64,000 nt of DNA from Cinnamomum chago (lineage: Eukaryota; Streptophyta; Magnoliopsida; Laurales; Lauraceae): contig CP142452.1 of assembly GCA_038049695.1 (NCBI GenBank), positions 30,244,501 to 30,308,500 of the forward strand. Reading direction: 5' to 3'. The translations under genes and the position numbers were made by a program. Positions within the stretch are counted from its first letter, which is position 1. Each line of letters starts with the position of its first letter. Of the stretch, positions 32,345-45,449 are shown one piece after another. Under the pieces are notes generated by a model. It searched no databases, was not told where the DNA came from, and saw only the letters and a list, made by a program, of their open reading frames with translations.

Positions 32345-33730
32345 TCCTATGGAAGTGTGAAAACCTAGATCTACAAGTTAGGATCTTTTAGATTTCTTCA
32401 TTTTCTTGGTGCTTTGCCTTGTTAGAGAAGAAGACTAGCATGAATTCATGGAAGAGAACCCTGGCAAAGGGGTTTTCATTTTTTTAAGTGGACTCTACTC
32501 AAAGAGTCTAATAAAACTCTACTTGAATAAATTTTGTATGTATGATGCAAGGAGAATAATAAATAAAACTACCAGCCCCAAAGAAAAGGGGATAGGATAA
32601 TCTACTTCCTTTTATATTTCTCAAAGAAAGGAAAAGAAAAGAAAAACCTTATCATTTACTAAATTCTCTCTTATTTGAAAGAGCAAAAGAACATTTGAGG
32701 AGGGGCAAAAATGCATAAAATTAAATTGCCCAGCAGAATCCTTAAAACTTCTCTTCTTTGTACAAAAGTAGAGAAAAAAAAATTGAGGAGGGCCAATCCT
32801 CCCTCAGCCACTACCCTCTTGTGTACTATAAATAGGGGAGGTTGTACGCAATTGGAGCAACCAGGTATTGTATTAAAGAGCCTCTTCAACAAAGGTTCTC
32901 TACAAAAATCTTTTCCAAAAGCCTCTTCTCTTATGTCCCATCTTCTATACTTGAAATTTTATTTTACTCCATTTCACCTTTGCGCTTTCAAAAGCCACTA
33001 TAAATTTGGTATCAGAGCCACATTAGGTTTCATAATCCTTGTAGCTTACACAGTTCTTTTCATGGCAATAAATTCTAGCTACTCTATCTTTTGCCTACTT
33101 TCAAGTTCCTATCTTTGATGGGGAACAATATGATTATTGGCATGTGTAAAATGAAGACATTCTTCATCTCGCAAAATTTGTGGGAATTGATTGAAGATAT
33201 GAAGAGCCAGAGAATGCAACAATTTTGACATCGTGGACTCAAACAAAACAAAAGGAGTATAGGGAGAACAATTAGAGTGATGCAGAGGCATTATTCTACA
33301 TATAAAAAGAGGTAAGTAAATCAATTTCTCCTATAATCATGGCTTCTTCAAAATCAAAAGATGCAAGGGAGATTCTAAAAGAAGAAATTTCAAGGATCCG
33401 AAAAGGTAATCTTGATTAAGCTCCAATCTTTATTGAGAAATTTGATAATCTAACCATGAGAATTTCGAAAAAGAAGAAGGGAGATGGAGAAAAAAAGAAA
33501 ATCAAAGAAGTAGACCAACACAATTAAAGATGCTAAGAAGTGATTGAGGTGGGCAGTTTACGTTAAAAGAATATTGGCACTTCTATAAACAAATAGGAGT
33601 CAAAATGTACAAAGTTCATAGTTCAATATACTCTACAACAAAATGGTATGTTCGAATCTAATAACCACACAATTGTGGAGAGATGGCTAGAAGCATGTTG
33701 AAAGATAAAAACCTTCCTTAGAATTTTTAG
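32345..33730 (+). mobile_element. Broken Ty1/copia fragment
   Basis: A partial LTR-like region contains a CTATAAATAG box (32826). Then come a PBS TGGTATCAGAGC (33007-33018), a gag segment (GEQYDYWHVKMKTFF-like, from about 33113) and, further right, an integrase-core-like segment (about 33545-33720). The element is internally incomplete, has many breaks and lacks a recognisable second LTR. The left end is uncertain. It looks old compared with the other elements. Confidence 0.65.
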
Positions 33731-35571
33731 CTTAAAGTTCTTAAATCGTCGTTTACATTCTTAAAAAATCACTAATAAAAGCTGTTATGAATAAAGGCTT
33801 GGCATATGCAAAATCTATAAGTACGTTTTTTCAAATTTCTTGAACATTGCTTATGGGCACATTCCTTCACAAAATAGAGAGAACTTTGATGAAACATGGT
33901 GGAAATGTAAAATGCTTGTTTCCAAGCTTGAGAGACAACATGTCTCTCAATCCCTATTTATAGAGACTATGGACTTAAAACCATTTGAAATCCATGGTCT
34001 TCAACTCATTTAAAATTCACATAGTACATATTCTTATCTAGAAAATATCCTTATCTATAAGAATATTGCATGTATTCTATATGTTTGCATTTGAGTAATC
34101 AGTCTTCATTGCATTTGATGTTTGAGAGTGGTTTTTTAGAGCAATTGAAAGTGAATTATATATCTTTCCTTTTTGGATGGGGTTAATTTACATTCAACTT
34201 TGAAAAGACTTCAACCCTTTCTATCAGACTTCTTTTGAAAACAGTACTTGAGATATTGAATTTGTCAAATGGTTACCTTCCTACTGAAAGCAAGGAGACT
34301 TTGTCAGTGTTGGTGCTTGACGACTTATTGAGAGATTCATTTGGAATGGTTTGATTGAGTGGCTTCATTAAAAGAAGTTTTGCTGCAAAGGACTTTGAGT
34401 TGTGCTGGTTACTTCATTAATGTCATTTGTAAGAACTGATTGCTTGATTATGTTTGTGGATTTGTGTGTGCGTGTTTGTCGGTTGCAGGTTGTTTCGTTT
34501 CTGCTACGCCACTTCCCCAACAAAAAGGAGGGAAAGACAAAGACACGAGTGGTGATATCGCTGCCCAACTAATCATCCTTCATTCAAAAAGGCTATTGTT
34601 GCTCATTCAAACATGAAAAAGAAATTAAAATTGGTTAGAGGGCCTTTATTAGTAAAGCTATATAGAAAAAGGGGTTGCTGTAAAAAATAAATAGAACAAT
34701 AATACCCAGTTTGAGAACTCTAGAACTTGTTGGCGGAAATCGACAAGCAGCAATGACAACAGCTATGTGGCCGAGGCACATCTTATGATGCTTTCTTTAG
34801 GACGAGTTCCACCCCTTGGGATGAAAGCCAAATACAAAGGTTCTCACCAGAAATGCCTGCAGGATACAACGACCTTCTCTACGCTCAATCTTGATTGCAC
34901 TCCCAATCTAAACTTCAGACTCCAATTTAGAATGCTCAAGCAAAGAGGCTAAAATAAAAACAGAGAACATAGAGTAGAGAAGAACAGAGGCGGTAGCATT
35001 AGAGAAGTTATTTATTTTCAATAAAAGACCGTTTCTAATATAATGGATTTAGATTCCGTTTGGCAATTAATCGACAATGTTAAAAATACACTAATCCCAA
35101 AATGTAACCCCCCGAAACCTGGAGCTCTTCAGATTCTGGATCATTACTTAAAGTATTTCAAGATCACCACATAAATCAAATTTGTGTGGAAAATTGAACA
35201 CTACCTCTAATTTATTTAAAATGTCATTTAAAACAGATGATAAAAAGATAACATGACAAATAAATCCTAATCATAAGAGAAATAAAGTTCAATATTATGG
35301 AAAGGAGAAATCCAACTCTAAATTCTAATTTTTTTTCTAATACGATTGTGGAACTCTCTCATCAGCCACGCAGATTGAAATCCAACCGCATTGTTGCCAT
35401 GTTCCCCCAAGTAACCTGTACTTGAAGTGGGGCAAACCTAAGCAGGAAAATCTGGGCCGTGCCGGCACTCAAAACCGGGCTCAGTCATGCCAGGGCCGGG
35501 CCGGCATGGCCCATGATTAATATGTGGGCCATGCCGTGCCTGGCCCAACCCTTTGGGGTTAGCCCAGCACG
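33731..35571. other. Unassigned non-coding sequence
   Basis: AT-rich sequence without convincing exons. It includes a small hairpin TTGAGAGACA-ACA-TGTCTCTCAA near 33930. Just left of the CACTA end it has a GC-rich patch of repeated GGCC/GCCGTGCC words (35455-35570) of the kind seen in degraded transposons. Nothing else can be supported. Confidence 0.4.
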
Positions 35572-36815
35572 CACTACAAGAAAGTTGGCTTTTAGTGGCA
35601 ACTACTTTAGCTGCGGTCTAATTTTTGCCACTAAAAATAAAAAATTTGATGTCGCCATTGAAGGTATTATAATGCCCACATTTAGTGGCAACTTATATGT
35701 CGCAGCTAACTTTTTAGCCCCTTAATAGTTATTTTCCATCATTGCCAAAAAGCATGTATCAGTATGAGCTGTAGCTTTTTGCTTCTCCTCTAATTAGATA
35801 TCATGAAGCATAAAAGTAAAACTCTTCTATGGAACTGATAACCTTTTGTTTTTTCTGTTTGATTTGATATTCTACCATTTCAACCCAATGTTATAAAAAA
35901 CCCTAGAACTTTTATCTCTTAGTCATCCAACATAACATTACTAATCCTCAGAAATCCATGATTATTTATCTAATGTTATGAACATTACACTAAGTTTTCA
36001 AAAGTGGAACTATGCACAAGATGCATACCGTTTAGCACCAGCAGTATGATAGTCCTCCCCACTAATAAAAAAATGATTCAATTACAAGCACATCATCACT
36101 ATTTACTACTGGTCATAATCTCTTTCTAATAATGTTATTTGCTCCACACCGGTTTGCATTGTTACAACACATTTACTTGACCTGTGCTTGTTTTTCAATG
36201 CTTGTTTGGACTATCATTTCTCTTCTTTTGTTTTACATGATCTCTTCTTTTGTTGATCTTGAGACAGGGGACAAGCATTCTCAAACTAAATTGTGGTTCA
36301 CTACCTGGTATATAGCAAGAAAAAGAAGTTTGGGTGGATTCGACTTCATAAAAAGTCTATATAACTTATTGTTCCCTTCTCTATTTTCTTATCAATCTTC
36401 TTATATTATACATAATAATAAATTGATAAATAATAATAATTGGTTTTTGAATGTAGGAGGAGCTTAAGCGATTAGAGTCTCAGCCACCAGAGGAGGGCAC
36501 TCATCCCATGACCGAGGACCAAAGATTTGAGGCAGTGTTCTGATCAGGATATATACGTGGTCGTGGGGCTGGACCAAAGCCCAAGACCTCTACAATTGGG
36601 CAGCAAATCCATGCATAGCTAGAGAGAGAATGAGGAGTTTAGGAGGCAAGCTGAGGCGGATACAAGGCACTTGGAGTTGTTGGAAAAGGAGAATAGTGAG
36701 ATGGCTTCGCGAACGGAGTCCTTAGAGTCCTAATTAGCCTTGCAGCAGACACAAGTGCAAGCTCAGGTGTAGGCAGTGCTCCAGTCCCAGGCATAATCGC
36801 AACAGACATAGGTGA
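35572..36815 (+). mobile_element. CACTA (En/Spm) transposon remnant, left part
   Basis: It starts with the canonical terminus CACTACAAGAAA (35572) and subterminal repeats (TTTTAGTGGCAAC and TTTAGTGGCAACTTAT, plus the inverted form TTGCCACTAAAAA). An intron-like AT-rich stretch ends in TTGAATGTAG at about 36459. An exon-like segment follows (ELKRLESQPPEEGTHPMTED-like reading, then KPKTSTIGQQIH and a Q-rich coiled coil), as in the Ptta/En/Spm-type ORF of plant CACTA elements. This DNA transposon copy has a stop in the exon-like part and is cut by the copia element at 36816. It resumes for about 80 bp at 49103; the right terminus was not found. Confidence 0.7.
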
Positions 36816-38383
36816 TGTTGGAATATGGGTAGGCCTTCCAGACAGGTTTCAAAAACTTTTGACCCACTTGATATAGGGATCAATAATTTAGAAAGCATTA
36901 AACCCAATTCAGAATGCTATCCCTCAATCTCATAAACCATGTACAGCAACATAACCTATCTAGAAGATAGAAAATAGCACATAAACATGTAACCACAAAA
37001 TCTACAGCATACAAGGATGTAGATATACCTTTGGAGCTTTGTTGTGCTCTAATAGAGAATTTGAGTTATTTACTTTGATGATAAACACCTTCACTATCCA
37101 ATTCAGAATCTCCAACACCTTTTGATCTTCCACGCTATGACCCGTATTAGATCTCTTTTCTCAAGAAGATGGTGGAATCTTCAAGAGAAAACCCAACTAG
37201 TAACTCTAAGGAACTAAAGGTGAAAGAGAGGAGGGGAACTTAGAGAGGAAGAGAACTTGTGCAACTCTTGCACAAAAGGGCTGGACTTGCACTATGTATT
37301 ATTCACGACCAAGAGGGGTTGATTCCCCTTTATATAGCCCTCCAATCTTCCTCTTTTCCTATTTGAAATAGAAGTTTAACTCCCATTACAAATTAGTAAA
37401 CATCTCCCTTGCTAGTTGCCATAGAAGTCTCACTTCCACAACAATTAGAAGCTTTCTCCTTTCTAATAAAAATAGAAGTCCTACTTCCATTAATAATTAG
37501 TAGCTTACCATTACCACTATTAGAAGTCTCACTTCAAATAGAAATAGTAACCTTCCTTTTATAGTTCAAGTAGAATTAGTATGTTTCTAATAACTTGGGC
37601 TAGCGTGGGGACCACTAGGGATTCCTTAGAAAGCTGGCTCCAACTGGGACACGCGACCCCACATCTCATGTGCAATCCGGGCCCACAGTTAATTGCAAAT
37701 AACTCCACTATATAAATGCAATTGCACTCCAGTCTTAGGAATATATTACAATGAAGACCCTAAACTTCCACAGTACTACAAGAAGGCCCCTCCATCTATA
37801 TCCATGGATCAAATGGACCTATCCACCAAATTAGATCCATATCTTATTATCCTTGAGCCCCAATTAATTATAATGATCATTTGGTACCGATCCAATTAAC
37901 TCTTAATTGGAATGGGTGCGCACTTACTAATGATAAATCCATTAATTGGCACAAGGGGATATTAAAGATAGATTTCATCTTGACCATTAAATGTTCCCAC
38001 AGCTCTACTACCACGAACCCAAATCACCGAGGTATTGACCTACAATTGGCCTCACTCATTGGTGACTCAAAGCAAATGAATAGATAGAAACTTGAGTTCA
38101 TTAATGTCTCAGGATCATGAGCCTATTGTTAGGGAATTATGAGAGCAAACCTTATAGTAAAGATAGTGTATATAAGGTGCTTCTCATGGTCCTTCAATAC
38201 ATCTAGTATACTTGTGGACTTCGGTTCATCTCATGAACCATTATGTCATTTGTATTGGTTATGTGCAAGTATATGAAACACCATTCATCTCATAAAAGGA
38301 AAAGCATGAATTGTATTGATAAATAAAGAAATTAATCAATTTATTACATCATATACTTTTTATTAAGACCATCAAAACTAACA
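36816..38383 (-). repeat. Copia 3' LTR
   Basis: 1568 bp, TGTTGG...AACA on the plus strand. The first about 330 bp differ at many sites from the other LTR, and the next roughly 1 kb appears identical to it. TATATAG lies near 37334 in the identical part. Confidence 0.88.
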
Positions 38384-38399
38384 ATCTCCCACTTGGGCT

Positions 38400-40470
38400 C
38401 AATGCCAATCAGGATTGCATCTCATGCCCATCCCGTCTACATGCTGTTCAAAGACTTTGGTGGTCAAAGGCTTAGTAAATGGATCTGCCAGATTGTCCGC
38501 AGAGGCTATCTTGGTGATAGCAATATCACCTCTCTGCACAATCTCTCTGACCAAGTGATACTTCATCTGTACGTGCTTTTGGCTTTTATGGCTCCTGGGT
38601 TCCTTGGACTGAGCGACTGCCCCGCTATTGTCACAGTAAACTATGAGCGGCTGTCGTGCCAAAGGTACCACTCCAAGTTCCAAAAGGAATCTTTTGAGCC
38701 ACACTGCTTCCTTAGCTGCTTCACAAGCCGCTACATATTCAGCCTCAGAAGTGGAGTCAGCGGTATATTCCTGTTTAATACTCATCCAGTTGATAGCTCC
38801 TCCGCCAAGCATAAACACATAACCAGAAGTAGATTTCCTGGAATCCTTATCTGACATGAAGTCAGAGTCTGTGTATCCGACTGGAATCAGCTCATCACTG
38901 CCGTAAATCAACATGTAATCTCTAGTTCTTCTCAAGTACTTGAGGATAATTTTACAGCAGTCCAATGGTCAGGACCTGGGTTAGACTGATATCTGCTGAC
39001 TAAGCCTACTGCATGACAGATATCCGGTTTAGTACATAGCATAGCGTCCATGAGGCTACCAACAGCCAAAGTGTATGGAATTGCTCTCATTTGCTCCTTT
39101 TCCTCTGGGGTCTTGGGACCCTGATCCTTAGAAAGGTGCACTCCATGCCTGAAAGGTGTGATACCCTTCTTGGAGTCTTGCATAGCAAACTGTACCAGTA
39201 CCTTATCTATGTATGCAGCTTGAGATAAGCCAATCATCGTATTTTTCCGGTCTCGATGGAGTTTGATCCCTAGGATGTAACTAGCTTCTCCCAAGTCCTT
39301 CATATCAAAAGTCTTTGCTAACCAAACTTTTACCATTGACAACATTCCTATATCTTTCCCAAGGAGAAGGATGTCGTAGACATATAAAACCAGAAAAACT
39401 ACCATGTCACCTTCATTTTTCATGTACACACATGACTCATCCGGATTTTGACTAAAATCAAATGATTTTTTTGCCCGGTCGAAACAGATGTTCCAGCTTC
39501 GGGATGCCTGCTTTAGTCCATAAATGGACATCTGCAGCTTGCAAACTCTTTGCTTTTGGTTACTTGCTATAAAACCGTCTGGCTGCATCACATAGATGTC
39601 TTCTTCAAGATGACCGCTAAGAAACGCCGTCTTGACATCCATTTGCCAAATCTCGTAATCGAGATGAGCCGCAATGGATAAGAGTATCCGGATGGACTTG
39701 AGCATGGCTACCGGCGAGAAGGTTTCCTCATAATCGATACCCTCTTTCTAAGTATACCCTTTCGCAACAAGCCTGGCCTTAAAGGTCTCAACTCTTCCAT
39801 CTGGTCCTTTCTTTCTCTTGTAGACCCACTTGTACCCAATAGGTTTGATATTGGCAGGTAAGTCCACAAGTGTCCAGACCTGATTAGAGTACATAGACTC
39901 CATCTCAGCTTTCATAGCATCTTGCCAATGTCCCGAATCTACGTCATTAATTGCTTCATCATAGTTACAGGGATCCTGTTCTGGTTCCTCCGGGATTGCC
40001 TCATAAGACTCTCCCAAGAATGAGAACCTATCAGGGGGCCTGATTATTCTCCCACTACGACGAGGCATTGGTGTAACTACTGGGTTTGGTAAGGGCGGTT
40101 CTTCCTCAAGTTCGGTCATAGTTGGATTTGGAATTGATTGTTCTTGAATTTCTTCCAAGATCACCTTTTCTAAAGATTTCCGGTCCATCATATAATCTTC
40201 CTCCAGAAAAACCGCATTAGTGCTTACCAACACTTTCTGCTCTCTGGGATTATAGAATAACCAACCTTTAGTTCCTTTAGGATATCCTACAAACGTGCAT
40301 ACTTCCGACTTCGTTTCCAACTTATCCGTCTTAACCTTTAGCACATGTGCTGGACAACCCCAAATGTGTAAATGTTGTAGACTAGGCTTTCGCCCAGACC
40401 ACAACTCCCGGGGAGTCTTAGGTACAGACTTAGATGGTACGAGGTTTAGTATGTACATTGCAGTATCCAA
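38400..40470 (-). pseudogene. Copia pol: integrase C-terminus, reverse transcriptase, RNase H (broken)
   Basis: Recognisable landmarks in order on the minus strand are TPRELWSGRKPSLQHLHIWG (integrase C-terminal region, about 40400), a linker rich in [22 protein letters not shown] (RT, about 39640), the RT catalytic region (about 39400), then RNase H blocks SRKSTSGY and SEAEYVAACEA (about 38750-38840) and ADPFTKPL near the end. These are standard plant copia RT/RNase H signatures. The region is a fossil with a few breaks. It ends next to the purine tract of the 3' LTR. Confidence 0.85.
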
Positions 40471-41855
40471 GGCATATCCCCAAAAGGGTATAGATAATCC
40501 TGAGAAACTTGTAAGACCCCGACCCGAGTGAACCGGATTAGTGCTAATTAAGTTGCGTATTAGTGCTAAGCTTGATTAGTGTTTTTGGTTAAGTTGGGTT
40601 TAGAATAACCTTGATTCTAGTTTTGGGCTACTTTGTGTGTTTTGGATAGCCAGTGGGGCCCTTTGGGGGTTCCCTTTACGGCTTTGCATTTTCTTGAGAA
40701 ATTTTCCCGATTTGTTGTGAATTGTGTTTTTGGCCCGTTGCATTCATCTTATGGATTCATACAACTTTCATGTTGATCCCGTTTTCATTTGAGATCCTAA
40801 AACCCAAATTCTTGGCCTTGAGGGCAAAACAGTCTTTACACACCAAATCTGTACCCAAAACTTATTATTCTCGAAACCTGCAAAACATGTACTTTTTGGA
40901 AACTAGATATTTCGACGATCATTTCTTCCTTCTTCGTCGAATCCATCCGAGGTCCCGAAAGAGATGATTTCAGCTAATATAGTACCTTAAGTTGTGGGAC
41001 CCAAGCTTCACTTGTTAACGAAAGAGAACCCATCTCTTCCTTCTCATTCACTCTCCATTCTTGTTCCAGCACACAACTGAGCCTAGGGTTTGTTCTTGTG
41101 TCTTTTCTTCTCCTTCTTCTTGCTTCTCCATCTCCAAGCCACACCTAGAGCTCATCAATCAAGCATTGGAGGTCACCAATCACTCCCTCATCTCACAAGC
41201 TTTCCATTGGTACCATTTGTGGAGAGAACCATACATCACAAGGCTTCCTTTGAGCTTACCATTACCATTAGAGGACCTAGCAAGTAAGTAATCCTTCCCA
41301 TCTCCTAGATTAGTGTTCCTCTAGCCTTGAGAAGCTACATTTGCATTATTGTTGGTTTATTCTTTGTCATCCTTTGTGTAACCCATTTTAGGGTTGTTTT
41401 GGGGATTTTTGTTTATAGCTTGGCTTTGAGCAATAGAAGTGATTAAAGGCTTGTTTTCAACTAGCTTGGACTAGAGGCAAGTGAATGTTTGGATGTTTTT
41501 AAGTTTGAAATGGTTTGGTGAAGTATTTATGGATTTTCTATACTTTCATTAATGTGTTTTGATTGAAATAAATGCTCATAATGTCTTTTGATAGCCTCAT
41601 TCAATGTTTTATAAACATGTTGGTGTAGCATTTATTGTCCTTGTGATAGCCTAAGTAAATGTTGTGAAATGGTTTCTTTCCCTTTTTCTTTACATTGGAC
41701 TTGGCATGGAAAGTAGTGATGGAGAGAACTCAAAATGGGGATTTGGAGAAGTATAAAGAGATGCATTGGAGGAGCTATTAGCTCAATGTTATTGTAAGGA
41801 TCTTGTGGATGAGAGGAAGATGGTTTTGAGGAGGAAAATGACTCAAAATTGAACA

Positions 41856-42290
41856 CGGTGAGCATTCCCGCACCTGGCGGTCAGCTCGCTGGCTAACCGC
41901 CAATCCCATCGGCGGTTAACCGCTAGCTAACCGCACATTGCGGTGACTTTTCCAGAGAGCATCATTTTCCCCTTAAAATACGGTCAGCCTCACAGTTAGC
42001 CGGCGGCTAACCGCCGAACACATATGCGGCTAACCGCCAGCCAACCGCCCACTCACGGTTACCTTTCCAGAGAGCAGAAGATATCCCACTTGAAAACTCG
42101 GTCAACTCCACGGTTACCCAGTGGCTAACCGCCAAATGCATCGGCGGCTAACCGCCAGGTAACCGCATTTGGCGGTCAGCTTTCCAGTAAGCTGCATTTC
42201 CTACAGCACAGCCGCGGTCAGTTGGGCGATCAGCCAGCGGCTAGCCGCCTGCCCCAGCGACGGCTAACCGCCAGGTGATCGAAATTCCCC
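41856..42290. repeat. Four 116-125 bp tandem units rich in GGCGGTTAACCGC palindromes
   Basis: The units start with CGGTSA-type words near 41856, 41981, 42099 and 42215. Each contains two or three copies of GCGGCTAACCGCC or GCGGTTAACCGC and, except the last, a TTTCCAG word (TTTCCAGAGAGC in the first two). The core GG(T/C)TAACC is palindromic or nearly so. Confidence 0.8.
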
Positions 42291-42308
42291 AGTTCTCGGA
42301 GAGCTCCT

Positions 42309-42340
42309 CGCTCGAACGAACTCTCCGGTTCGTTCGAGCG
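42309..42340. repeat. Perfect hairpin CGCTCGAACGAAC / GTTCGTTCGAGCG
   Basis: Two 13-bp arms with a 6-base loop, just downstream of the palindrome array in solo LTR 3. Confidence 0.85.
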
Positions 42341-43761
42341 CTGGGCTTTGCCGGTTAAGGAGATTCACTAGGCGTTGTACGAGGCCATCCGAGAAAGAAA
42401 CCATATCACGAAGATGTCATTCGAAATTTTGGAAAAAAAATCGTAAAAGTGCATAAGGAGCCCGGAATGTCTTCAAACTCAAGAAGTACCAAGTAATGAC
42501 TATAATCGACATACGGGACTCCTATTCACTTAAATAGATCTTTAAATTAATATTTTACCAGAGGTTTGTTATAGTTCATCATATTTCTCTATTTCCAAGA
42601 TTTACATGTCATGAGTTATTTTCCCGAAAGCATGATAGTAGCATTGACTTGTCTCGAAATGTATTGCCCGACATGAAATGACAGTGTGCCCTTGAGCACC
42701 CCCATTTTACCCGTTATTTACGGTACTTGATTTACTTGCATATGTCTCGATTGGTTTTGACCTATGAGTCGGCATCACTAAGCTTGGATACCTTGTCGGT
42801 TTGATCCACCGACTTGGAGATCCCTCTCCCGTCCCACCAGCTGCAGTTTGGATCCCGATGCCCGGTTTATTACCGTGGTCCCGTCCCGATACCCGGTTCG
42901 CTACCGTGGTCCCGTTCCCGTATAGTTATATTGTATATATGTACACGTTGTTTCTCCTCACCTTGTGTGACTGAGATCAACGTCCCGTGATACTGTTGTC
43001 ACTTTAGTGACAGAGGACTTAGCTTTATGTGATTGCCACCTTGTTATTCCCGATTCCTTGGTTACCTCATATGTTTCATCTTGTTTACTTGTTTTATAGC
43101 AAATGATTTATCTATTTTATGAGAATTCTTGCTTAAACAGATTTCTATGCTTTTCAAGGTATTTCATCTATTGTATGCTGTGGTATCTTTTCATTCTCTT
43201 GCCAGACCGTCGTGTCTGACCCATTTGCTTTGGTACTTAGGTCCCGTTGCCGGTTTCCTTGAGGAGGAGCCAGAGGAGGCGGTAGGTGAGCCGCAACCTC
43301 TAGTCGAGTGGCGTGCTGACGATGTCATGTAGACATCAGATTGCTTTGAGAAGCGCAACATTTTGAGGGGAACTATTTAACCATTCTTTTGGGTTATTAT
43401 TTTGTTTATATTGGCCTTTGTTGGCCTCTATTTTTGGGGATGTAATTAAAGGATATTTTGTCTAACTTTAACAACATTTGGGAATCTTGTTATATATCAT
43501 TGCTCATTCTGATACAGTATCTCATGCTTATGCTATTGTTCATGACTAGAAATAGTCTAACTATTTGATTTGCTACACGCTTCCGCACTTAAAAGAAATA
43601 TTCATGCAAGGTTGTGATATCCTCACCGCAGACACCTGTGGGAAATTAAATAAGTATATATGTGGTTAATCATCATCCATCATTGTTCTTATTATTACTT
43701 GTCCCGATCCCGGATTCGTCGGTTTCCTTCGGGATCCCCGGTCCGGGGTCGCGACAAAACT

Positions 43762-45449
43762 CATCATAGACCTGATGATATCTAAAAGAGTCCGGTTCCT
43801 TCTTTCCGCTACTCCATTTTGTTGAGGCATACCAGGAGCAGACAACTGGGATAGAATCCCATTTTCTGATAAGTGTGCCGTAAAGTCACCAGAGAGATAT
43901 TCTCCTCCTCGATTTGATCGAAGAGTCTTGATACTCTTACCTAATTGGTTTTCCGCTTCCGCTCGAAACTCTTTGAACTTTTCAAAAGCCTCGGACTTGC
44001 GGTGCATAAGGTATATGCATCCATATCTTGAATAATCATCTGTGAAAGTGATGAAGTATTCATATCCTCCTCTGGCCCTGACATTAATGGACCCACACAC
44101 ATCAGTATGCACTAATTCCAATAAGTCTTTGGCCCTATTGCCCGGGATGAAAAGGGTCTTTTGGTCATTTTGCCTTATAGACAGGACTGTCAGACAAGCA
44201 TTGGTTCTATAACCAATGAAGGCAAGATATCATCTTTCACTAGCCTGTCAATCCTATTTAGGTTTATATGACCTAGTCTCAAGTGCCAATGTTTTGTTGG
44301 ATTAGATGAAGGTGACCTTCTCTTTAATGATGGTCTATTTATTAGGTCGGTATCATGTATCTCATACATTGTAGGAGTTAATAGATAAAGCCTATTGGTT
44401 ACCTTGCCAGAACATATAAAAGTACCATTTCTATTTATGACAACTTCAGTACCAAAAGTAATAGAATAACTTTTATTCACCAAACTAGAAACTGAAATTA
44501 AATTCCGTCTTAAAGACGGTACATATAGAGTGTCTGACAAAACCAACTTATTAGCTTGAAAATATAAACCAACTCTTACTGAGACCGCATCTACCTTAGC
44601 ATCAGATCCTAGGTTGACAATGATTTCGCCGTCACTGAGTCTCCTGGTTTCCCGGAACCCCTGCAATGAATTACATATGTGATTAGTTGCCCCGGAGTCC
44701 ACACACCAAGATTTTAAAGTACCAGTTGCAAAACTAACTTCAGTAACAAGTGACTTAAACATACCTGAGGTCTTCTTCTTAGACAGATAATCTGGACAAT
44801 TCCTTTTCTAATGTCCTATCATACCACAATGGAAACACTTTCCTTTTGTCCCCGACCCCTTAGCCTTGCCAACACCACCATTAGGACCATTCTCCGCCTT
44901 AGGACCATTCGGAACTGATTTCTTCTTGCCTTTCCGCCCTTTGCCTTTCGGTTTAGACTTGGCAAATGACTTTTCTGTCATCAGGGCAGTTGGCTTTTTC
45001 TTCATAATCCCTTCAGTCACCACCAGCTAGCTAGACAGCTCAGCTAGAGTCAGATTCATTTTATTCATGTTGTTATTGACCTTGAAATTGTTGAATGACT
45101 CTGGTAGTGACTCAAGGATTATGTCAATCTGCGATTCTGCATCAATCGCAGCCCCCAGTACATCTAACTCATTCAATGAGTTCATCATTTTCAACATATG
45201 GTCCTGTACTAGTGTGCCTTCAGTCATTTTGGTGCTTATAAGCACCCTCATAGCAGCCTGTCTGGCAGGCCTGCCCTGTTCCGCAAACATCTCCTTTAAG
45301 TTTGATATAATATCATATGCAGTCTTAAATGATTGATGTTGGTGCTGTAAAACACTAGACATAGATGCTTGTATATAATATCTGGTCATCTCATCGTCTT
45401 TGGCCCACTTGGTGTGAAGTTCCTTTTCTTCCTGTGATGCTTCCGGCAA
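43762..45449 (-). pseudogene. Copia gag-protease-integrase region (broken)
   Basis: On the minus strand in order: gag (UBN2-like, about 45030-45449, with LQHQHQSFKTAYDIISNLKE), a K-rich linker and a CX2C-type zinc knuckle (KCFHCGMIGH, near 44810), protease WCVDSGATNHICN (about 44690), the GAG-pre-integrase block HWHLRLGHINLNRIDRL (about 44270) and the integrase core (HTDVCG, FITFTDDYSRYG, SNRGGEY, about 43850-44115). Solo LTR 3 interrupts the integrase. This is a fossil with several breaks. Confidence 0.85.

Larger units (their letters stand above)
40510..43756 (+). mobile_element. Solo LTR 3 (long LTR, probably Ty3/gypsy) nested in the copia integrase
   Basis: It spans 3247 bp, from TGTAAGACCCCGACCCG to GGTCCGGGGTCGCGACA, with an exact target duplication AAACT (40505-40509 and 43757-43761). 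The ends resemble those of solo LTRs 1 and 2. It has no internal region or coding sequence. It carries four tandem palindrome-rich units (41856-42290) and a perfect GC-rich hairpin (42309-42340). The insertion is younger than its copia host. Confidence 0.85.

Noticed and set aside
32711-33118. A 135-codon plus-strand frame as a host gene
   Set aside because: It overlaps a copia LTR, its TATA box and the primer-binding site; the frame is coincidental.
37693-38087. Two 68-codon frames found again at 48215-48609
   Set aside because: They are inside the copia LTRs; the duplication is the LTR pair and not a gene family.
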